From Aliikangiella maris (GTDB lineage: Bacteria; Pseudomonadota; Gammaproteobacteria; Enterobacterales; Kangiellaceae): a stretch of 64,000 nucleotides of DNA. Within the stretch, counting starts at the first letter, position 1. The number at the start of each line of letters is the position of its first letter. The stretch is taken from positions 1 through 64,000 of the forward strand of contig NZ_JBFDAH010000012.1 in the NCBI RefSeq assembly GCF_040719265.1. The letters run 5' to 3'. Of the stretch, positions 45,641 to 55,534 are shown in pieces. The position numbers were made by a program, and so were the translations under genes. Under the pieces are notes generated by a model that made no database searches, was not told the DNA's origin, and worked only from the letters and a program-made list of their open reading frames with translations.

Positions 45641-46765
45641 ATGGCATTTGTTGATCAGGACAACTCTGACCGACGCGGCAAAAGTCTGGCACAACGACTG
45701 CATTTAGACCTACCGTTGATTGCTGGATTAACTGTATTAGTGGGTTATGGTTTGCTGGTACTTTATAGCGCATCAGGTGAAAGTCAGGATCAACTTAATC
45801 GACAAATTATTCGACTAGCGCTAGCTTTCGGAGTCATGATTTTTTTAGCATGGATTCCCCCAAGAGTATATCAAAAGTGGACCCCCTTCATTTTTGCCGT
45901 AGGTATCTTATTATTGGTTGCGGTTATTTTGATTGGTGATAAAGGTAAAGGCGCCCAGCGTTGGCTTGATTTTGGCGTATTTCGCTTTCAACCTTCAGAA
46001 ATTATGAAATTGGCAGTCCCCATGATGCTTGCCTGGTACTTTGCGGAGCGAGCTTTGCCGCCTCGATTTAAAGAAATTCTTACCGCTGGGGCGCTGACCA
46101 TCATTCCGACAGGATTAATCATGATTCAACCCGATTTGGGGACTTCTATTTTGATCGCATGTTCAGGTATATTTGTAATCTTTCTGGCGGGAATTGCTTG
46201 GCGTTTTATTGTTGGGTTTATTGTGTTGGCATTGGCGTATTCTCCAATACACTGGTTGTTTATTATGACCAATTATCAAAAACAGCGAGTGTTCACTTTT
46301 TTAGAACCCGAGAAAGATCCGCTCGGTAGTGCTTACCATATTATTCAGTCAAAGATTGCAATTGGTTCGGGCGGATTAAAAGGCAAAGGGTGGCTCGAAG
46401 GGACACAGTCACAACTCGAATTTTTACCCGAGCGCAATACAGATTTTATTTTTGCAGTACTTGCTGAAGAGTTTGGCTTTTACGGCATTGTGGCACTACT
46501 GACGATTTATTTATGGATTATTGGGCGCGGATTTTTTATTGCGGTAAAAGCACAAGAAACTTACACGCGATTATTGGCTGGTGCGATTACCCTCACATTT
46601 TTTGTTTATGTATTTGTTAATATTGGTATGGTCTCAGGCATTTTACCGGTCGTAGGTTTGCCATTGCCGCTAGTCAGTTACGGCGGTACTTCGATGGTTA
46701 CTTTGATGGCTTCGTTTGGTATTTTGATGAGTATTCAAACACACAAAAAACTGATGCCCGGATAA
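45641..46765 (+). CDS. rodA: rod-shape-determining glycan polymerase RodA
   Basis: SEDS-family peptidoglycan glycosyltransferase with about ten transmembrane helices, acting with PBP2 during elongation. The 374-residue protein has KGAQRWLDFGVFRFQPSE, the signature FIMIQPDLGTS-like segment MIQPDLGTSILIACSG, GSGGLKGKGW, LPERNTDFIF and PLPLVSYGGTSM. ATG 45641 is preceded at 5 bases by AGGGG; a GTG six bases earlier overlaps the mrdA stop. The mrdA-rodA order is conserved. Confidence 0.96.
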   Translation: MAFVDQDNSDRRGKSLAQRLHLDLPLIAGLTVLVGYGLLVLYSASGESQDQLNRQIIRLALAFGVMIFLAWIPPRVYQKWTPFIFAVGILLLVAVILIGDKGKGAQRWLDFGVFRFQPSEIMKLAVPMMLAWYFAERALPPRFKEILTAGALTIIPTGLIMIQPDLGTSILIACSGIFVIFLAGIAWRFIVGFIVLALAYSPIHWLFIMTNYQKQRVFTFLEPEKDPLGSAYHIIQSKIAIGSGGLKGKGWLEGTQSQLEFLPERNTDFIFAVLAEEFGFYGIVALLTIYLWIIGRGFFIAVKAQETYTRLLAGAITLTFFVYVFVNIGMVSGILPVVGLPLPLVSYGGTSMVTLMASFGILMSIQTHKKLMPG

Positions 46766-46934
46766 ACAAAATAGTCTGAAAGTGTTGTCCAATTAAAACG
46801 GTAAAACGAAGTAACTTGGCTAATTTTGTTGAGAATGCTTGATTCAGAGTGTTTGATTCCAGAGCGATTGATTCGGTGTACCTAGCTTCGAACTAAGTAC
46901 AGACTCAATCAAAAAGATAAAATTTAAGGTAAAA

Positions 46935-48035
46935 ATGGTTAATACACAGAAAATGCAAAAAACAGCAGCGCCGCCCTATAACGTGATAGCACTCATGATT
47001 AAAATGCAACAATTCTTTAAGCAATATTTTTTTACCTGGCTAACAGGTTATAGCTCGCTAATTTTTCTCCTTTTTAGCAGTGCCGCTGGCGCACAGAAGT
47101 TACCACCTGAAAAATTACAAGTCGCCCAGCAAATTGAAGAATTTGCTCAAATGATGGCTGATGAACACAAATTTAATGCACAAGAAATTAAAAACAAATT
47201 GCACCAGGCAAAATTCCGGCAAGATATTATTGATAAAATCACTCGACCTGCAGAAGCAATGCCTTGGCATCAATATAGAAAAATCTGGATGAAACCAAAA
47301 CGAATTCAGGGAGGGGTTGAGTTTTGGCTGCAACATCGGGAAACATTGCAAAAGGCTCAGGAAAAATATGGTGTACCACCAGAAATTATTGTCAGTATCA
47401 TTGGCGTAGAAACTTTCTTTGGGCGAATTCAGGGCAGCTATCCGGTGATTGATGCCTTATATACACTTGGATTTCATTATCCTAAGCGGGCCAGCTTTTT
47501 TCGCCGTGAACTAGCCCAGTACTGGTTATTGGCTCGAGAACAGGATTGGCCATTAGACTCGGTTAAAGGCTCTTATGCGGGCGCAATGGGAATGGGACAA
47601 TTTATATCGAGCAGCTATCGGGCATACGGGGTTGATTTTAACCAAGACGGACAGGTTAATTTGTTTGATGATCCGGTTGATATGATAGGTTCTGTGGCTA
47701 ACTATTTTCATCAGCATCGCTGGCAAGCGAATGGATTTGTTGCACGGAATGTCGATTTGCCTAAAAACTTAACTGCATTAGTACAAACGGATCTTGAATT
47801 AAAACTGATTGCAAGTGAAGTCGCCCAAGATGAGACATTATCTATGTTGGCAGAAAATAACACTAATAAATTAGGCGTTTTTGCCTTTGAATTGCCGGAT
47901 AATCAGCGTCAACACTGGTTAGTTGGTGATAACTTTTATGTTATCACTCGGTATAATCGTAGCACTTTATATGCATTGGCCGTTTTTCAGCTCAGTGAGC
48001 AGATTCGCTCAGCATATGCAGCACAGTTAAAGTAA
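46935..48035 (+). CDS. mltB: lytic murein transglycosylase B
   Basis: Cleaves the MurNAc-GlcNAc bond of peptidoglycan, forming anhydro-muramyl ends. The 366-residue precursor has a long basic N-terminus and a hydrophobic export segment (about 34-52) ending near AGA-QK, with no lipobox cysteine, so it is probably soluble periplasmic rather than a lipoprotein. The catalytic glutamate is E159 in IIGVETFFGR; GAMGMGQFISSSYRAYGVDF and the NLFDDPVDMIGSVANYF region follow. An AAGGT site supports ATG 46935. Placed after rodA as in other Gammaproteobacteria. Confidence 0.94.
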   Translation: MVNTQKMQKTAAPPYNVIALMIKMQQFFKQYFFTWLTGYSSLIFLLFSSAAGAQKLPPEKLQVAQQIEEFAQMMADEHKFNAQEIKNKLHQAKFRQDIIDKITRPAEAMPWHQYRKIWMKPKRIQGGVEFWLQHRETLQKAQEKYGVPPEIIVSIIGVETFFGRIQGSYPVIDALYTLGFHYPKRASFFRRELAQYWLLAREQDWPLDSVKGSYAGAMGMGQFISSSYRAYGVDFNQDGQVNLFDDPVDMIGSVANYFHQHRWQANGFVARNVDLPKNLTALVQTDLELKLIASEVAQDETLSMLAENNTNKLGVFAFELPDNQRQHWLVGDNFYVITRYNRSTLYALAVFQLSEQIRSAYAAQLK

Positions 48036-48256
48036 CAATCATCAAGGGCGTATAATGCGCTTGGTTTGCTTGAACAGTGGTTGAGTCTAACCTGGCTAAT
48101 ATTTTCATCATCTATTTAATTAGTTGTTTTCTGGTGATGTGGTTAAGGGTGAATTCAGCTAGTGACGGCTAAGCTACTTATTAAGCGGCTCTCGGTTGCT
48201 GACAAATTTTATGAGATGTTATTATCAGTAAACAAATTATTTTTGGTTAATATTCA

Positions 48257-49111
48257 ATGGGTTTTATAAGTTCAGTTGTTCAAGCGCTGCAATCGCCACT
48301 AGTCCGGTCAAAATTAAGCACTTTGATGAGTTTTATGGCTATTTTATGGCTTACTGGGTGTGCTGGGTTGCCACCTTATTCTGAACCCAAGGATGCTGCG
48401 CCTGTTGGTAATTTTGATTGGGGAAATGTCAAACCGGCAGAACCAAAACCTGAGCCGCGAAGTCGTTATGGCAATCCAACCTCTTATGAGCAAGATGGCA
48501 GAACCTATTATGTACTGGCTTCCGCAGACAACTATCGGGCTAATGGTGTGGCAAGCTGGTATGGGACCAAATTTCACGGCCGTCGAACTTCTAGTGGTGA
48601 ACCTTACGATATGTTTAAAATGACTGCGGCACATAAAACTCTGCCGCTGCCGAGTTATGTAACGGTTACTAATCTTGATAATGGAAAAAAGGTTGTGGTG
48701 AGAGTCAATGATCGTGGGCCTTTCAGTAAAAATCGTATTATTGATTTATCTTACGCTGCTGCACATAAATTAGGCATGGCACAAAAGGGAACTGCCAACG
48801 TTAAAATTGAAGCGATCAATTTTAATCATACAACCAACTATCAGGCGGCGGTTCAAGCCGATAACCAGTCAGCCGGGGCAAAGCGCTATGTGCAGGTTGG
48901 CGCCTATTCTAACCATCAGACCGCACAAAAACTTGCTAAGGTCCTGGATCGCGAGATTAATTTGCCGGTCAAAATTACTCATATCTATCGACAGGGTAAA
49001 AAGCTTTATCGAGTAAGAATCGGGCCGATTGAGTCGGTTGAAGTGGCCCAACAGTTGGTAGACACTTTAAGTATCAAGGAACTCGGGCAACCTTCGATTG
49101 TCTACCAGTAA
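48257..49111 (+). CDS. rlpA: septal ring lipoprotein RlpA-like lytic transglycosylase
   Basis: Outer-membrane lipoprotein of 284 residues. The lipobox LTGC gives lipidated C35. The double-psi beta-barrel domain (about 95-175) has VASWYGTKFHGRRTSSGE and the VRVNDRGPF motif with the conserved aspartate; a C-terminal SPOR domain (about 210-284) binds denuded glycan at the septum. RlpA of Pseudomonas cleaves such strands. ATG 48257 lacks a strong ribosome site but is the only start that keeps the signal sequence. Confidence 0.92.
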   Translation: MGFISSVVQALQSPLVRSKLSTLMSFMAILWLTGCAGLPPYSEPKDAAPVGNFDWGNVKPAEPKPEPRSRYGNPTSYEQDGRTYYVLASADNYRANGVASWYGTKFHGRRTSSGEPYDMFKMTAAHKTLPLPSYVTVTNLDNGKKVVVRVNDRGPFSKNRIIDLSYAAAHKLGMAQKGTANVKIEAINFNHTTNYQAAVQADNQSAGAKRYVQVGAYSNHQTAQKLAKVLDREINLPVKITHIYRQGKKLYRVRIGPIESVEVAQQLVDTLSIKELGQPSIVYQ

Positions 49112-49250
49112 AGTTATTTTCCTGGGATAGTCTGTTAATCAAAACCGGGAAGAAAGGATACTCCCTATCGACGAGTGTTGGGTGATGTTATAATCGCCAG
49201 CAATTTTAGTTTGAATCCCGATAAATAAACGTAAACTATTCGGATAAGTA

Positions 49251-50426
49251 ATGATTGAACAATTAAATCAGTTAATTAAAACCTTTGTATTTCTTTTTCT
49301 TTTATCTGGCTTGTCGATGGCACAAGCCATTGTTCCTCAAGCGCCAAGCATTGCCGCTAAATCCTATATTTTGATGGATTACGATAGCGGTAAGGTCATT
49401 GCCCAAAATAACCCCGATATGCCTGTTGCTCCGGCTAGTCTGACAAAAATGATGACCAGCTATGTGGTTTCCAGTGAGTTGGCGGCTGGTAATATTTCGC
49501 ATGATGACATTGTCACCATCAGCTCGGCTGCTTATGCGCAAAATCCAGTGTTTCAGGGGAGTTCGTTGATGTGGCTGGAAGTAGGTAAACAGGTAAAGGT
49601 CAGCGAATTGATTAAAGGATTGATTATTTCATCAGGTAATGACGCCGCGGTGGCGCTTGCCGAGCACGTTGCCGGAACTGAAAGTGCATTTACTGAGCTA
49701 ATGAATCATCATGCTCGTAAATTGGGGATGAATAACACCACTTTTGTTAATTCTCATGGATTATCTGCCGATTCGCACACCACCACAGCAAGAGATATGG
49801 CGATTTTGGGTATGGCATTAATTCGTGACTATCCCGATGAATATGCATTGTACAAAGAGCTGGAATATACTTACAACAACATTCAAACCTACAACCGTCA
49901 CCCTTTACTCACCGACCCCAGTATCAATGTTGATGGTATTAAAACAGGCCATACTGAAGAAGCCGGTTATTGTTTAGTTTCTTCGGCAACGAAAGATAAT
50001 ATGCGCTTGATCTCGGTCGTTATGGGTACAGATAGTAAAAATGCTCGGAAGGTTGAAAGCAAAAAAATTCTATCTTACGGATTTCGTTTTTTTGAAACGG
50101 TTCGCCCATTAGAGGCTGGCAAGTTATTGCATAAATCCCATATTTGGATGGGGGAGCAAAATGAAATTGAGCTAGGTATTGCTGAAGATATTTATGTCAC
50201 TATACCGCGAGGTAAAGTACCAAACTTGAAAGCGCACTTTGTCGTTGAGCAAAATCTCAGTGCACCGATTGAGCAGGGACAACGGGCAGGTAAAGTGTTT
50301 TTTCAATTGGGTGACGAAACTATCGCAGAATATCCACTGGTTGCACTTCAAGAAGTTAAAGAAGCTGGTTTTTTTGGACGTACTGCCGATTCGATAAACC
50401 AGTGGTTCAATTCTTTATTTGAATAA
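49251..50426 (+). CDS. dacA: D-alanyl-D-alanine carboxypeptidase (PBP5/6 family)
   Basis: Removes the terminal D-Ala of peptidoglycan stem peptides in the periplasm. The 391-residue precursor has a signal peptide (to about residue 26), then the peptidase S11 domain with S63-L-T-K66, S128-G-N130 and K231-T-G233. A C-terminal beta domain and an amphipathic helix (FGRTADSINQWFNSLFE) should anchor it to the inner-membrane surface. Position between rlpA and ybeD is standard. Confidence 0.95.
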   Translation: MIEQLNQLIKTFVFLFLLSGLSMAQAIVPQAPSIAAKSYILMDYDSGKVIAQNNPDMPVAPASLTKMMTSYVVSSELAAGNISHDDIVTISSAAYAQNPVFQGSSLMWLEVGKQVKVSELIKGLIISSGNDAAVALAEHVAGTESAFTELMNHHARKLGMNNTTFVNSHGLSADSHTTTARDMAILGMALIRDYPDEYALYKELEYTYNNIQTYNRHPLLTDPSINVDGIKTGHTEEAGYCLVSSATKDNMRLISVVMGTDSKNARKVESKKILSYGFRFFETVRPLEAGKLLHKSHIWMGEQNEIELGIAEDIYVTIPRGKVPNLKAHFVVEQNLSAPIEQGQRAGKVFFQLGDETIAEYPLVALQEVKEAGFFGRTADSINQWFNSLFE

Positions 50427-50927
50427 ATTCTTTAAATATTAATATTCGACACTGAAAATTGGGTCGCGATTCGATAGAATACGCCGCTGGTAACGCGGCC
50501 CACCCACAGTGCGGATGATTCCCAAAACTTTCTATATTGGCCTTATTTTGTAAGATTTTTCTACTTTTTGTAGTGAATTATTATAGGCGGGATATTGTTT
50601 TTATAATATTTGCAGTGTTTCAATATTAACCGATTGAAATAACTAAAGTTTTCTGTGATTGACCGATAATTGAAGTATTTGCAATTATATTTATACGAGA
50701 TGTAATAACTGGACTGATCTTGAATCGGTGGATAATACCTATCTTCATTGAGTGGCTAAAGTATTTAAAGTGACCTGATTGCAGAGACAGGATTATCTAT
50801 TGGCGTTATTTGTTGATTGAGATTCGTACCAACTCAGATGAGTCCAATTCAGACCAGTCTTATTGAGCGCTGCTAAATTCAGCCTGCTGGAATGAAAATT
50901 GGGGAATAAATTACTGGAGAATAGAAG
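50427..50927. other. 500-base spacer after dacA with a structured GC-rich island
   Basis: No coding frame is supported. At 50459-50525 lies a compact GC-rich segment described separately; the rest is AT-rich. GGAG precedes the ybeD start. Confidence 0.5.
50459..50525. other. self-complementary GC-rich element, possible structured RNA or stringent-type promoter
   Basis: Outer pairing TTGGG/CCCAA (50459-50463 with 50521-50525) encloses a hairpin ATTC-GATA-GAAT (50469-50480), a perfect hairpin GCCGC/GCGGC with 7-base loop (50483-50499), and a CAC-A-GTG turn. By my count GC is about 58% over these 67 bases, well above its surroundings. TAGAAT followed by ACGCCGC also looks like a -10 box with a GC-rich discriminator, with CTGAAA 17 bases upstream. 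No known RNA family was recognised. Confidence 0.35.
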
Positions 50928-51215
50928 ATGAGCGACAAACAAGCTGACAATGAACTAATCAGTCACGATGACCTGTGGCAGTTTCCCTGCCAATATTTAT
51001 TTAAAGCGATGGCATTGTCAAAAGAAGGTGTTGAGGATGAAATCGTTGCGGTTATTCAAAAATTTGTTCCTGGTGATTACACCCCAAAATTAAATGCCAG
51101 TAAAAAAGGCAATTATGTTGCTGTGAGCGTCACTTTTCAAGCATCCTCAAAGCAACAACTTGATGAAATTTATTTGGCGGTTAATGCAATTGAAAGTGTT
51201 AAGTTTTGCCTATAG
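50928..51215 (+). CDS. ybeD: YbeD/DUF493 family protein
   Basis: A 95-residue alpha/beta protein similar to E. coli YbeD, which has an ACT-like ferredoxin fold and is encoded between dacA and lipB. Visible family features: FPCQYLFKAMALSKEG and NYVAVSVTFQASSKQQLDEIYLAVNAIESVKFCL. Its molecular role is not established. It precedes lipB by 21 bases. Confidence 0.92.
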   Translation: MSDKQADNELISHDDLWQFPCQYLFKAMALSKEGVEDEIVAVIQKFVPGDYTPKLNASKKGNYVAVSVTFQASSKQQLDEIYLAVNAIESVKFCL

Positions 51216-51236
51216 CGCTTAGAGAATTCATCGCCA

Positions 51237-51977
51237 ATGCAAACACAAACACCCATTTCAAATTCTGCGACTGATACTCATTTGTCAGATTCAATTTCCG
51301 CAGCAAAGCCTGTCTCGAACCAATTGATTATTCGTCAACTAGGGCGAATGGAATATACCCGTGTTTGGAAAGCGATGCAGGCTTTTACTGATCAACGTGA
51401 TGAACAGGTCATTGATGAACTGTGGTTGGTAGAGCATGATCCGGTATTTACCCAAGGGCAGGCGGGTAAAGCCGAGCATTTGTTAGCGCCGGGTGAAATT
51501 CCTGTCGTGCAGGTTGATCGCGGCGGACAGGTGACATACCACGGGCCGGGTCAACAAGTTGCTTATTTTCTGATAAATTTACGTCGCAAAAAACTGGGGG
51601 TACGCGAGTTGGTGACGGTAATCGAAAATGCTATTGTTGAGCAATTGGCTGCATACCAAATAGAAGCGGCGCCAAAGGCTGATGCGCCAGGTGTTTATGT
51701 GGATGATAAAAAAATTTGCTCACTTGGATTAAGAATACGTAAGGGCTGCTCTTTTCACGGGCTTGCCTTAAATGTCGCAATGGATACTTCACCGTTTTCA
51801 CGGATTAATCCTTGTGGTTATGCCGGGTTGCAAATCGCTCAGGTTAGTGAACTCGGTGGGCCAAGTGATATGAACATTATTGCTGAAGATATGGTCAAGG
51901 CGATAGCAAAGCAGTTAGACTACGCAATGATTAAATGGGGCGATAAGAACCAAATAGACTTTGATATTCTTGAATAA
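51237..51977 (+). CDS. lipB: octanoyl-[acyl-carrier-protein]-protein N-octanoyltransferase
   Basis: Moves octanoyl groups from ACP to lipoyl domains, the first step of lipoic acid synthesis. The 246-residue protein carries the catalytic pair K159 (DKKICSLGLRI) and C193 (NPCGY), each exactly 24 residues later than E. coli K135 and C169, so the N-terminus is about 24 residues longer; the polar extra residues (1-28) may be real or the start may be later, but no better start is obvious. YHGPGQQVAYFLI is present. Followed by lipA. Confidence 0.95.
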   Translation: MQTQTPISNSATDTHLSDSISAAKPVSNQLIIRQLGRMEYTRVWKAMQAFTDQRDEQVIDELWLVEHDPVFTQGQAGKAEHLLAPGEIPVVQVDRGGQVTYHGPGQQVAYFLINLRRKKLGVRELVTVIENAIVEQLAAYQIEAAPKADAPGVYVDDKKICSLGLRIRKGCSFHGLALNVAMDTSPFSRINPCGYAGLQIAQVSELGGPSDMNIIAEDMVKAIAKQLDYAMIKWGDKNQIDFDILE

Positions 51978-52200
51978 TCAAAGATAATAGACTGGTTTAT
52001 AGTCAAATCGTTAACATCATAACGATAGCTTGTTAACAACTGAAGATAATTTACCTAAGTTTGCTGGTAAATCGACGGTCGATAAAACTTAAAGATCTGC
52101 ATAATCACAAAACGTACGACAATTTTTATAAAAGTCAGTAAATCTAGTGGTTTGAGCAGGTCAACTGATAAACTCAATTGAGTGATTTCGAGGTAAAAAT

Positions 52201-53199
52201 ATGCGACAAGGTGATCGGATCCCTGTAGTAGTAAAAAGCGGTACCAAGTTTGAAACAGAGCAGGGATTCTCTGCGATTAAAAATGGTATAAAGCAGCGTA
52301 AAAGTGAATCTGCCGAACCGTTAAGTCGCAAGCCTGGCTGGCTGAAAGTCCAATTGCCTAATGGCGGCAAATATCAGGACATGAAAAATAATGTTCGCAA
52401 AAATCGTCTGGCAACGGTGTGTGAAGAGTCGATGTGTCCTAATATTGGTGAATGTTGGAGCGCAGGTACAGCCACCATCATGTTAATGGGATCCGTCTGC
52501 ACCAGAGCATGTCGTTTTTGTGCTGTTGATACTGGTAATCCCAATGGTTGGCTGGATAAAGACGAACCTCAAAATGCAGCCGATGCCGTTGCTGCAACAG
52601 GATTAAAATATGTGGTTTTAACCTCAGTTGATCGGGATGATTTGAAAGATGGCGGTGCACAGCATTATGCTGATTGCGTAAAAGCAATTATTCAGGCATC
52701 ACCGAAAATTAATGTTGAAGTGTTAACGCCTGATTTTAAAGGTTGTTTTGACTCTTTAGAGGTCGTGCTCGATTCAGGCATTGTTGTATTTGCGCAAAAT
52801 CTGGAAACTGTTAAACGATTAACTCGTCGTGTTCGTGATCCGCGTGCCAGTTATGAAACTACAATGTCGTTACTTGAGCATGCTAAAAAATATCGCCCGG
52901 ACATTTTAACTAAAACCAGCTTAATGTTGGGGCTTGGTGAAACAGATGAAGAGATTCTGGAAACCATGAAAGAGCTCAGAGCGATCAATTTGGATATCGT
53001 TACATTTGGACAGTATTTGAGACCCACACCTAATCATTTACCGGTTGAGCGCTATGTACCGCCAGCCGATTTTGATAGATATCGAGAGTGGGGATTAGAG
53101 CTAGGTTTTAGAGAAGTCGTCTCTGGCCCATTTGTTCGTTCAAGCTATCGTGCTGAGCGTGCTCTAGAAGGTAATAATGCGGGCATTAAAAACCAATAG
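52201..53199 (+). CDS. lipA: lipoyl synthase
   Basis: Radical-SAM enzyme inserting two sulfurs into octanoyl groups. The 332-residue protein has both iron-sulfur binding sets: auxiliary CEESMCPNIGEC (C74, C79, C85) and radical-SAM CTRACRFC (C100, C104, C107), each offset by 6 from E. coli LipA, and the C-terminal RSSYRAE serine motif. It follows lipB on the same strand after about 220 bases, with its own ribosome site GAGG. Confidence 0.97.
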   Translation: MRQGDRIPVVVKSGTKFETEQGFSAIKNGIKQRKSESAEPLSRKPGWLKVQLPNGGKYQDMKNNVRKNRLATVCEESMCPNIGECWSAGTATIMLMGSVCTRACRFCAVDTGNPNGWLDKDEPQNAADAVAATGLKYVVLTSVDRDDLKDGGAQHYADCVKAIIQASPKINVEVLTPDFKGCFDSLEVVLDSGIVVFAQNLETVKRLTRRVRDPRASYETTMSLLEHAKKYRPDILTKTSLMLGLGETDEEILETMKELRAINLDIVTFGQYLRPTPNHLPVERYVPPADFDRYREWGLELGFREVVSGPFVRSSYRAERALEGNNAGIKNQ

Positions 53200-53216
53200 A
53201 ATGAATCATTTAAAGC

Positions 53217-53255
53217 CAGATTTGGGCAAGTTGTTTTAGTTTGCTCAAGTCTGGT
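53217..53255 (+). terminator. hairpin after lipA, possible weak terminator
   Basis: Long imperfect stem CCAGATTTG..GCAA / TTGC..CAAGTCTGG around a T-rich loop. There is no clear T-run after it. Confidence 0.4.
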
Positions 53256-53320
53256 ATCTACCTGCTTGACTCGTTAAAAAGTTATTATTGAAAATCAAGT
53301 TACTGAAAATTAAATTATTT

Positions 53321-53370
53321 CAAATCAAATCAAATCAAATCAAATCAAATTAAATCAAATTAAATCAAAT
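53321..53370. repeat. pentanucleotide microsatellite (CAAAT)n
   Basis: Ten 5-base units: six CAAAT, then TAAAT and CAAAT alternating, 13 bases from the end of the yegD-like gene and downstream of lipA. Not in a coding frame. Confidence 0.9.
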
Positions 53371-53383
53371 GACAGTAAGTTAA

Positions 53384-54745
53384 TTACTGCCATATTCGTT
53401 CAGCCCATTTAGTTAAACCCGCAGCAACACTACCATAATAGTCACCATCTAAAACAGGTATGCCAGGAAGGGCTTGATTGACAATTTTTTGTATTGTGGG
53501 GGACTTAGCCGAGCCTCCGGTTATGTAAATAATATCTGGCTGGGTTTGTGCTTGTGTTACTGCCTCGCTAATGAGTGATTGAATCTGTTGTATGGGGCGC
53601 TTGATGGCTACTTCAAATGCTGAAGTATCTACATGTGTAACCAAGTTTTTTTCGATGTAATCTAAATTGACCTCAAGTGATGGTTTATCACTGAGCGCAA
53701 TTTTAGTCAGCTCTGCGCTTCTTACCAATCGGTGATTCAATTTATTTTTTTGCATGTGAATTAAACGGTCGACTCGTGCAGGTAATACTGCATTACGTTT
53801 AAGGACAACTAGCTCTCTGGCGAATTCGTCACTTGAAAACCTGGACTGCTCTCCGACATTGTTAATCGATACTGCACTCCAAAATGGTGCAATCGGCAAC
53901 TCAATTTGATTATTTTGCATTTCACCTAATCCAAATAATGGCATAAAGTGCGCAAATGCTAATGCAATATCTAAATCATTACCGCCAACCCGAGAGCCTG
54001 AATGTGCCAGAAAATCCTTCTCGCGTTGCGTATTATGAATAAACGATGGCCCCATTTTTACTATTGAACAATCGGTTGTTCCACCACCAATATCAACGAC
54101 CAGTACGATTTTATCTTGTTGTAAGCCGCTTTCAAAATCAACACCGGCGGCAAGCGGTTCGTATAAAAACTCAATCGCTTGATAGCCGCAGCGGCTTGCA
54201 GCCAGTGTCATAATATCAATCGCCTGCTTGTTACTTTTTTCACTGTTAACGCCTTGAAAGTTTATTGGCCGACCAATGACAACTTTATCAATGGCGTGTT
54301 GTAACTGGGTTTCAGCCGTTAGCTTAATGTGAAGCAACATTGCGGTAACCAGATCTTCAAAAAAAGCTAATTGATTTGGTGCTAAGCCGGTTGAACCAAG
54401 AAAAGATTTTGGAGACTTAATAAATAAGCCATCTTCGGGAAATGCGATATATTCATCAATTGCTTGTTGGCCAAAAAAATGTGTCGTTTCATTTGGTGCA
54501 ATATCCAGCAATCTTCTGGTTGATAATGCTTTTTGCAATTGCTGTTGACGCAGTTTAATATATTCGGTGCGAGTCTTCTCTGGTAAATTTTTTGCAAGAA
54601 ACTCACAAATAAAACTACGATCCAATGTATATAGCGTTGAAGGTAAAAAGCAACTCTCTGTTTGTAGTGAAAGCAACTGTGGATTGTTATTGTTGATTAC
54701 GCCAATGGCAGAATTAGACGTACCATAATCAAGACCCGCAAACAT
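53384..54745 (-). CDS. yegD: Hsp70-family chaperone, YegD-like
   Basis: An actin-fold ATPase of the YegD class, about 453 residues, lacking the long C-terminal substrate domain of DnaK. Visible motifs: phosphate-1 LDYGTSNSAIGV near the N-terminus, GRPINFQG, the VVDIGGGTTDCSIV phosphate-2 motif, and ITGGSAKSPTIQKIV. In E. coli the protein is of uncertain role. I choose ATG 54745 (MFAGLDYG) with GGGG just upstream; an in-frame GTG at 54757 would add four residues. Convergent with lipA and divergent from coq7. Confidence 0.88.
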   Translation of the reverse strand: MFAGLDYGTSNSAIGVINNNNPQLLSLQTESCFLPSTLYTLDRSFICEFLAKNLPEKTRTEYIKLRQQQLQKALSTRRLLDIAPNETTHFFGQQAIDEYIAFPEDGLFIKSPKSFLGSTGLAPNQLAFFEDLVTAMLLHIKLTAETQLQHAIDKVVIGRPINFQGVNSEKSNKQAIDIMTLAASRCGYQAIEFLYEPLAAGVDFESGLQQDKIVLVVDIGGGTTDCSIVKMGPSFIHNTQREKDFLAHSGSRVGGNDLDIALAFAHFMPLFGLGEMQNNQIELPIAPFWSAVSINNVGEQSRFSSDEFARELVVLKRNAVLPARVDRLIHMQKNKLNHRLVRSAELTKIALSDKPSLEVNLDYIEKNLVTHVDTSAFEVAIKRPIQQIQSLISEAVTQAQTQPDIIYITGGSAKSPTIQKIVNQALPGIPVLDGDYYGSVAAGLTKWAERIWQ

Positions 54746-54834
54746 TTTATCCCCCACTCTGACATCAAGTTGAAAAAGGGAGGAGATTCTACGCGAATTT
54801 CAAAATATTTGCCAATCAACAAGGATAATTAATA

Positions 54835-55503
54835 ATGACAAAGTTTGCTAAATTTACTACGGTCAAGATTGAAGTAACAGACGATAAAAAGGTCAATGAA
54901 AAATCTGGTGAGTATGCGCTGAACGGTGAAAATGTAAATATTGCCTGTGTGGGAGAACAAAAAACTGACTATGCCCGTAACTATAGGCACAAACAAAAGG
55001 AAGTCGGGAGAATTATTCGGGTAGATCATGCTGGTGAACATGGCGCCATAAAAATTTATCAGGCACAATTATTTTTTGCGCGATATTTCTACCAAGATCT
55101 GGTTCCACAACTTAAAGAAATGCTTGAGCATGAAAAGAATCATCACCAGATTTTTTCAGCATTTTTAAAATCTCGCCAAATACGAACATGTTATGCGTTG
55201 CCAATCTGGGCGATTGGCGGATATCTGCTTGGCATTGTAACGGCAATGCTCGGGAAAAATGCCATTTCGATTTGTACTTATGCTATTGAGTCAACTGTGT
55301 TGCGTCATTTGGACTGGCAACTTGGCTTTCTAAAAAAGGTCGACTCCTCAGCTTATCGAGTTGTTGAAAGTATAAAAATGGATGAAGAAGAACATAGATA
55401 TTTTGGTGAACAAACTCTCAAGAGAACTTGGTTATATTATCCAATTTTTTATATCGTTCGACTTTCAACAAGGTTTGCTATTTGGTTATCAACTAAGCTG
55501 TAG
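54835..55503 (+). CDS. coq7: demethoxyubiquinone hydroxylase (Coq7 family)
   Basis: Di-iron membrane-associated hydroxylase in ubiquinone synthesis. The 222-residue protein has the carboxylate-bridged di-iron ligands E68 in HAGEHGA, E100-x-x-H103 in MLEHEKNHH, E152 in AIEST and E184-x-x-H187 in DEEEH. The first 55 residues are an extra polar region; Coq7 proteins of this class can carry such extensions. The stop TAG at 55501-55503 abuts a GTG that opens a frame through the KP/KL repeat. Many Gammaproteobacteria use Coq7 in place of UbiF. Divergent from the yegD-like gene. Confidence 0.88.
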   Translation: MTKFAKFTTVKIEVTDDKKVNEKSGEYALNGENVNIACVGEQKTDYARNYRHKQKEVGRIIRVDHAGEHGAIKIYQAQLFFARYFYQDLVPQLKEMLEHEKNHHQIFSAFLKSRQIRTCYALPIWAIGGYLLGIVTAMLGKNAISICTYAIESTVLRHLDWQLGFLKKVDSSAYRVVESIKMDEEEHRYFGEQTLKRTWLYYPIFYIVRLSTRFAIWLSTKL

Positions 55504-55534
55504 TGCTACAACTACTAGAATTTAAGCTAATATT

